The notes beneath the pieces are model-generated. The model saw only the letters and a list, made by a program, of their open reading frames with translations, was not told where the DNA came from and did no database searches. From positions 3,342,487 to 3,406,486 of the forward strand of contig CM049985.1 of assembly GCA_016630955.3 (NCBI GenBank): DNA of 64,000 nucleotides, read 5' to 3'. Source of the DNA: Didymella arachidicola. Its lineage: Eukaryota > Ascomycota > Dothideomycetes > Pleosporales > Didymellaceae. Below, piece by piece: positions 62,001-64,000 of the stretch. The position numbers were made by a program, and so were the translations under genes. Position 1 is the stretch's first letter, and each line of letters begins with the position of its first letter.

Positions 62001-63454
62001 GCATGGAGTGGAAGCACGGCGAGAACAACCCGGCATCTGTGGTGGTAGTCAGTGCAGACGTAGCTGGCGACATAACAAGCACTGGCAACTTTCTTGGCTA
62101 CGCGCGGATGCTGAAAGGAAAGGGGCTGCTGCATAGGGTGGTGATTGACGAGTGTCATCTGGTGTTCACGGCGAGGAATTGGCGAGAGAAGCTGCTGGCG
62201 ATGAAGAACTTGCGGCTGCTGGGTAGTCCGATGGTGATGCTGACAGCAACGCTGCCGCCGCTGCAGGAGGGAGAGCTTGAGGCGAGCATGCTTGTGCGTC
62301 ACGCAACGTACGTGAGAGCAAGCACGGTGCGGCCGAACGCGCGGTACTTTGTGTCGTGGTGTCAGCGCGACAAGCTCGAGGAGACGGCGCTGTTCGTGTG
62401 CAAGCGGTGGGCAGAGAAGCTGCGGCGGAGCGGACAGAAGGGGGTGGTGTACTGCAAGAGCAAGGTGCAGTGCGAGCGGCTCGCGACGGAGCTGGGCTGC
62501 GGACACTATCACGCAGGGGTGGTGGATCGCGCAGACCGGCTACAGGAGTGGGTGGAGGGGGGCGGAATGATGGTGGCGACGTCGGCGCTGGGGACGGGAG
62601 TGGACTTTGCTGGCATCGTGTACATCTTGCACGTAGGCACACCGTGGAGCATGAGCGACTTTGCTCAGGCAAGCGGACGCGGGGGACGAGGAGGAGAGCA
62701 ATACGATGTGGTGGTGCTGGTGGGGCACGGGGAGGTGGAGCAGGTGATGGAGCGAGAGAGAGAGAAGATGGAGGTGCTCGCGATGGGGCAGTTTCTGATC
62801 GGCAGCGGGTGTCGACGAGAGCTGATGAGCTCGTATCTGGACGAGCGGGGGCAGAGCTGCGGGCAGATTGGGGCAGCGGGATGCGACCGGTGCGGAGAGG
62901 GAGAGGAGGTGTGGATAGAGGAGCAGGAGAAGTGGTCGCGGGAGTGGGCGGTGGTGGAGGAAGGGTTCACAGAGCTGCGAGAGGGGTGTGCGATCTGCTG
63001 GATGGTTAGGCAGGAGTTCCCGACGGCTGAAGAGGAGCAGTGGAAAGGGCACCGGGCGATGCAGTGCACGGCATGGGCAAGGGGAACAGGGATGCAGGCA
63101 GATGAGTTCCGTGTGAAGATGCGGGATCGGACGGTGAAGAACAACTGTCGACGGTGCTGGGTGAGTCAGAAGTACTGCGCGACTGGGGAAGGGATGGACA
63201 AGCGGTGTCAGTGGCCGAACGTGGTGGTGCCGCTGGCATTCGCAGCGCGGTTGACGAGGGGTGGGATTCAGGCAATGGGAGAGCTGGGGTTTGCAGAGAC
63301 GGGAGACGAGGCGTACGCTGGGTGGCTGGGAAAGCCGCACAGGTCAGAGATTTGGGGACAGATGTTTAGCAACGCAATGGCGATGGCGATTAGGCTGGTG
63401 TTGGAGGGGTGGGGACGAGAGGGAGAGGAAGAGGAGGGTAGCAGAGTAGAGTAG
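59086..63454 (+). CDS. OrsD - tyrosine recombinase-like - RecQ helicase fusion protein, about 1455 codons, start unresolved
   Basis: Frame open from a TAG at 59083-59085 to the stop at 63452. Homology to the preceding gene begins already at about 59104 (DNVHCFLEDYSVLVC), so the non-ATG position 59189 is not the start. In residues from 59189: OrsD-like CKTCSFITINKDTMRMHCKKDH (about 52); WFKRTGWLEFF; acidic SSDEDSEDEAEGSEADDD; YR-like core with Arg in SGQPGRGSEITTIRHR (about 601), Lys in VRYHKSQ (about 637), LEYRHTAVGIGR (about 722) and TTAMGVGNYSV with candidate Tyr (about 778); AWHRFLGVD (about 803). Helicase: LPTGGGKS (about 890), DECH (about 985), LTATLPP, VVYCKSK and QASGRGGRGG; then a Cys-rich RecQ-type Zn region (CRREL...CDRCGEG) and more Cys. 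Resembles telomere-linked RecQ helicases of fungi. Confidence 0.85.
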
Positions 63455-63560
63455 CAAGCAGGGGAATAGATGAAGTAATAGGTGTATATGCGTAGCAAAG
63501 CCGTGACAAGGTATTAGCAAGAGAGTAACAGGGTAGGGAGGTGGTAGGCCGTCCGGGGCA
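63455..63560. other. 3' flank of the helicase gene
   Basis: Purine-rich, no ORF; leads into repeats. Confidence 0.4.
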
Positions 63561-63697
63561 GAAGAAGGGGGGGTGGGCAGTAGGCCCGTTAGGTGTTACA
63601 AGCAGCGGAGCGGTTAGGGTGAGTAGGAGAAGAAGGGGGGGTAGGTAGTGGGCCGTTTAGGTGTTACAAGGAGTAGAGCAGCAAAGGGAAAGAGAGA
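63561..63697. repeat. 68-bp direct repeat, two copies
   Basis: gaagaaggggggg...aggtgttacaag occurs at 63561 and again at 63629, with about 85 percent agreement by eye. Confidence 0.75.
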
Positions 63698-63700
63698 AGA

Positions 63701-64000
63701 GTATAGCAGGGTGTAGCAAGGTATAGTAGGGTGTAGCAAGGTATAGTAGGGTGTAGCAAGGTATAGTAGGGTGTAGCAAGGTATAGTAGGGGTGTAGCAA
63801 GGTATAGTAGGGTGTAGCAAGGTATAGTAGGGTGTAGCAAGGTATAGTAGGGTGTAGCAGAGTATAGCAAGATATAGTAGAGTGTAGTAGGGTGTAGTAA
63901 GATATTACAGAGCGTAGTAAAAAGCAGAGTATAGTAGAGTGTAGCAGGGTATTATAGAGTATAGTAAGGTATAGCAAAGTATAGCAAGATATAGCAGAGC
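63701..64000. repeat. 10/20-bp minisatellite to the window end (subtelomere-like)
   Basis: Unit gtatagtagggtgtagcaag, itself two 10-mers GTRTAGYARG, repeated almost perfectly from about 63701 to 63860 and then degenerating (gtatagcagag, gatatagtag) to the end of the window. Contains TAGGGTG but not tandem TTAGGG, so it is not telomere proper. Confidence 0.9.

Noticed and set aside
62540..63340. Long minus-strand open frames in the 60.6-63.4 kb region
   Set aside because: They mirror the G-rich helicase coding strand; no domains, proline/histidine/serine-rich shadows.
63701..64000. Telomere repeat tract
   Set aside because: Only isolated TTAGGG or TAGGG matches; the repeat is a different 10/20-bp unit.

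Overview
The window is nuclear DNA of a filamentous ascomycete. Genes carry short introns of about 50-60 bp (GT donor, CTAAC-like branch site, AG acceptor). There are typical fungal enzymes and a C2H2/fungal-specific transcription factor. Several stretches are TA-saturated transposon relics with C-to-T changes, as left by repeat-induced point mutation (RIP). A Dothideomycete is plausible, but the sequence does not settle the class. Translations for many genes open only at non-ATG codons; I moved starts to the first sensible ATG and say so where none exists.

Layout. 1-5089: 3' part of a Ty3/gypsy chromovirus with an antisense zinc-cluster ORF and its 3' LTR. 5090-13171: Fot/pogo-like DNA transposons (family A, B and E copies) nested in RIP relics, one split by a solo LTR of the gypsy family. 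13939-17932: divergent GH43 exo-beta-1,3-galactanase-like and GH28 exo-polygalacturonase-like genes. 17936-25527: an old RIP-degraded A-like copy into which intact E and A copies, and probably B, inserted, followed by a truncated copy. 25886-27004: streptogrisin-like serine protease. 27984-32485: decayed pogo-like copies, two with left and right ends that do not match. 32486-37840: complete Ty1/copia element with an intact 1596-residue polyprotein. 37893-41680: divergent vanillyl-alcohol-oxidase-like and lignostilbene-dioxygenase-like genes. 41829-45835: a membrane-protein gene split by a two-gene Tc1/mariner-type transposon (42320-45722). 46264-50919: FAD-linked oxidase and transcription factor. 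51326-52230: truncated pogo-like copy.

The most unusual part is 52230-64000. It begins where the pogo-like element is cut and holds four near-identical palindromes (consensus TTGCCCC-CA-GGGGCAA). Then comes a gene with a ParB-like GHHR motif and two in-frame TAG codons, a fifth palindrome, a gene with OrsD-type zinc fingers around a tyrosine-recombinase-like (YR) domain, and a second OrsD-YR gene whose C-terminus is a complete RecQ-type helicase. The window ends in a 10/20-bp minisatellite, so this may be a subtelomere. I read this as a candidate recombinase-helicase-ParB mobile or subtelomere-maintenance system (inference).

Working together: GH43 and GH28 would attack arabinogalactan side chains and pectin. 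The dioxygenase and vanillyl-alcohol-oxidase pair could both yield vanillin-type aldehydes from lignin fragments. The transposons record successive invasion waves: TA-rich relics (oldest), copies with a few stops, then intact and nearly identical copies (youngest).
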